Assembly (NCBI GenBank): GCA_031255615.1
Contig: JAIRSD010000184.1
Span: forward strand, 1-8,022
Direction: 5' to 3'
Length of the DNA stretch: 8,022 bases
Origin: Treponema sp.
GTDB lineage: Bacteria > Spirochaetota > Spirochaetia > Treponematales > Breznakiellaceae
Part shown: one piece after another, positions 5,763-8,022 of the stretch
Layout: each line of letters begins with the position of its first letter
Numbering within the stretch: position 1 is the first letter of the stretch
Translations under genes and position numbers: made by a program
Notes under the pieces: generated by a model
Database searches by the model: none
The model's input: the letters and a program-made list of their open reading frames with translations, nothing else
Told to the model about the DNA's origin: nothing

Positions 5763-7235
5763 ATGAACAGGTATTTTTCTGTTGATTTGGGCGCGGAAAG
5801 CGGCCGCTGCATAGCCGGAGCCCTGGAGAACGGGAAGCTGGTAATGGAAGAGCTGCACCGTTTCCCCACCCAGTATTTTTTGTACCGGGGGAGCCTGCGC
5901 TGGAACATCTACAGGTTCTACGAGGAGATCCTCGAGGGCCTGCGGAAGTACGCGGCCAGGTACGGGAAGGAACTTTATTCCGTCGGGGTCGATACCTGGG
6001 GCTGCGACTACGGCCTCTTTGACGCGGCCGGGCGGCTTCTGGACCTGCCTTATTCGTACCGGGACAGCCGCGTAACGGGCAGCCTGGAAAAGGTGCTGCC
6101 CCGGAAGAAATGGCTCTACGAAAAAACAGGGATACAGTTTCTGGAATTCAACACCCTTAACCAGCTTATCCGGGAATACGAGAACCCGGAAAGCTGCGCG
6201 AAACAGGCCGCCCGGTTTTTGTTCATGGGTGACGCGCTGCACGTCATGCTGGGGGCGCGCCCGGTCTGCGAATATACCACGGCCTCGATTTCCATGATGG
6301 CCGATACCCGGGAAAAAAAGTGGGACCCGGAGATACTTGAGCGCTTCAATATCCCCGCCGGTATATGCCCGGAACTCTGCTTCGCCGGGGACCTTATCGG
6401 CGTCCTGCGCGACGACATTGCCGACAGCGCCGGCGTAAACCGGGGGGCCAGGATCATCGCCCCGGCGGTCCACGACACCGCCAGCGCCGCCCTGGCCATT
6501 CCCGCAGAGGGGGACGACTTTGCCTATATCAGTTCCGGCACCTGGTCCATCTTCGGCACGGAACTGGACGGGCCGGTGCTTGACCAGACCGCCCTGGATC
6601 TCAACATTTCCAACTCGGGCGGCGCCCTGGGGAAATCGCTGTTCCTGAAAAATGTCATGGGGCTATGGATACTCCAGCAGAGCAAGCGCCGCTGGAACAG
6701 GGCGGATCCCGATCTCGACTACAATACGATCATGGCCCTGGCCGAAAAAGCGCCGCCCTTTTCCGCGTTTATCAACCCCGACGCGGGCGACTTCTTTAAC
6801 CCCGGCGATATGCCCGGGGCAATCTGCGCCTACCTTAAAAAGACCGGGCAGGCGGAGGCGGACCCGGACGACGCGGGGGCGGTGGGCAGGATCATCTACG
6901 AAAGCCTTGCCCTGAAATACCGGGATGTCCTTGAACGCATACGGAAGGCCGCGCGTAAGGACATACGGGTTATCCATGTGGTGGGCGGCGGGAGCAGGGA
7001 CCGCCTGTTGAACACGTTTATCGCCTCGGCCTCCGGCCTGCCGGTAAAAGCCGGCCCGTCGGAGGGAACCGCCATGGGGAACCTGCTGCTCCAGGCCTAC
7101 GGCGCGGGCGATCTTTCGTCTATTGGCGAGATCCGCGGGGTCGTGGCCGCCTCTGCGGAAATAAGCGAGTTCGAGCCTGCCGGGACGGACGGGTGGGAAG
7201 AGGCCTACAGGCGGTTCAAGGCCCTGCCGGCATAG
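5763..7235 (+). CDS. rhaB: Rhamnulokinase (FGGY carbohydrate kinase)
   Basis: Cytoplasmic ATP-dependent kinase that phosphorylates L-rhamnulose to L-rhamnulose 1-phosphate, the second step of rhamnose breakdown. Its 490 residues equal the usual length (E. coli RhaB is 489). The FGGY N-terminal domain opens with the phosphate-binding SVDLGAESGR (6-15) and the rhamnulokinase-typical LHRFP (31-35). SVGVDTWGCDYGLFD (73-87) is a substrate-side block, and PYSYRDSR (96-103) follows. VHDTASA (236-242) holds the likely catalytic base Asp238. The C-terminal domain shows YISSGTWSIFG (255-265), KNVMGLWILQQ (296-306) and the nucleotide-binding HVVGGGSRDRLLN (405-417) and GPSEGTAMGN (431-440). The combination of HDTAS, SSGTWS and KNVMGLW marks rhamnulokinases within FGGY kinases. 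It is the last gene of the visible operon and converges on secA. A fuculokinase or other ketose kinase is less likely, given the RhaI partner. Confidence 0.94.
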   Translation: MNRYFSVDLGAESGRCIAGALENGKLVMEELHRFPTQYFLYRGSLRWNIYRFYEEILEGLRKYAARYGKELYSVGVDTWGCDYGLFDAAGRLLDLPYSYRDSRVTGSLEKVLPRKKWLYEKTGIQFLEFNTLNQLIREYENPESCAKQAARFLFMGDALHVMLGARPVCEYTTASISMMADTREKKWDPEILERFNIPAGICPELCFAGDLIGVLRDDIADSAGVNRGARIIAPAVHDTASAALAIPAEGDDFAYISSGTWSIFGTELDGPVLDQTALDLNISNSGGALGKSLFLKNVMGLWILQQSKRRWNRADPDLDYNTIMALAEKAPPFSAFINPDAGDFFNPGDMPGAICAYLKKTGQAEADPDDAGAVGRIIYESLALKYRDVLERIRKAARKDIRVIHVVGGGSRDRLLNTFIASASGLPVKAGPSEGTAMGNLLLQAYGAGDLSSIGEIRGVVAASAEISEFEPAGTDGWEEAYRRFKALPA

Positions 7236-7246
7236 CGGCGGCCTGA

Positions 7247-7285
7247 GCCTGCTGCTGCGCGGAGCGCGGCAAACCCCCGGCAGGC
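7247..7285. terminator. Candidate bidirectional terminator-like hairpin between convergent rhaB and secA
   Basis: TGCTGCGC (7253-7260) pairs with GCGCGGCA (7264-7271) around a GGA loop, with one G-U wobble. This helix is enclosed by GCCTGC (7247-7252) and GCAGGC (7280-7285), with an 8-nt bulge on the 3' side. A further 5-bp repeat, GGCCG (7283-7287) / CGGCC (7292-7296), straddles the secA stop codon. The site sits between two converging genes, where a shared terminator is expected. No T-run follows on either strand, so intrinsic termination is not proven. Confidence 0.45.
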
Positions 7286-7287
7286 CG

Positions 7288-8022
<735 letters not shown>

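Noticed and set aside
5163..6473. Antisense open frame of 436 codons spanning the URO-D gene and rhaB
   Set aside because: It crosses two well-supported genes and has no family motif. Long antisense frames are common where third positions are G+C-rich.

Overview
The window reads as part of an L-rhamnose uptake and catabolism locus on the + strand, followed by the 3' end of secA on the - strand. I cannot name the organism with certainty. It is a bacterium with a moderately high G+C content. The SecA C-terminal region, with its block [17 protein letters not shown], recalls spirochaete SecA from memory, so a Treponema-like spirochaete is my tentative guess. Only a database comparison would settle this.

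Layout. Positions 2-1222 hold the 3' part of a sugar-type (RbsA/MglA family) double-ATPase gene that starts before the window. Positions 1244-2281 and 2274-3227 hold two different BPD_transp_2-type permeases, and the second overlaps the first by 8 nt. Positions 3228-3423 are a 196-nt, very G+C-rich non-coding gap with several inverted repeats. Then come an L-rhamnose isomerase of the RhaI (Pseudomonas stutzeri) type (3424-4686), a uroporphyrinogen-decarboxylase-family protein of unknown role that overlaps rhaI by one base (4686-5738), and a rhamnulokinase (5763-7235). A 52-nt gap with a strong hairpin separates this operon from the convergent secA gene (7288 to beyond 8022).

How it fits together. 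A high-affinity ABC importer brings in sugar; its periplasmic binding protein gene is not in the window and probably lies upstream. RhaI converts L-rhamnose to L-rhamnulose and RhaB phosphorylates it to L-rhamnulose 1-phosphate. No RhaD-type aldolase, lactaldehyde enzyme or transcriptional regulator is visible, so the pathway is incomplete in this window. The order ATPase-permease-permease matches rhaT-rhaP-rhaQ of the rhizobial rhamnose importer. The rhamnose specificity of this transporter is inferred from context, not from its sequence.

The most interesting item is the UroD-family protein placed between isomerase and kinase. It lacks the HemE N-terminal signature and has H-x-D where zinc-dependent corrinoid methyltransferases of the MtaA type have H-x-C. 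Its job in a sugar operon is unexplained.
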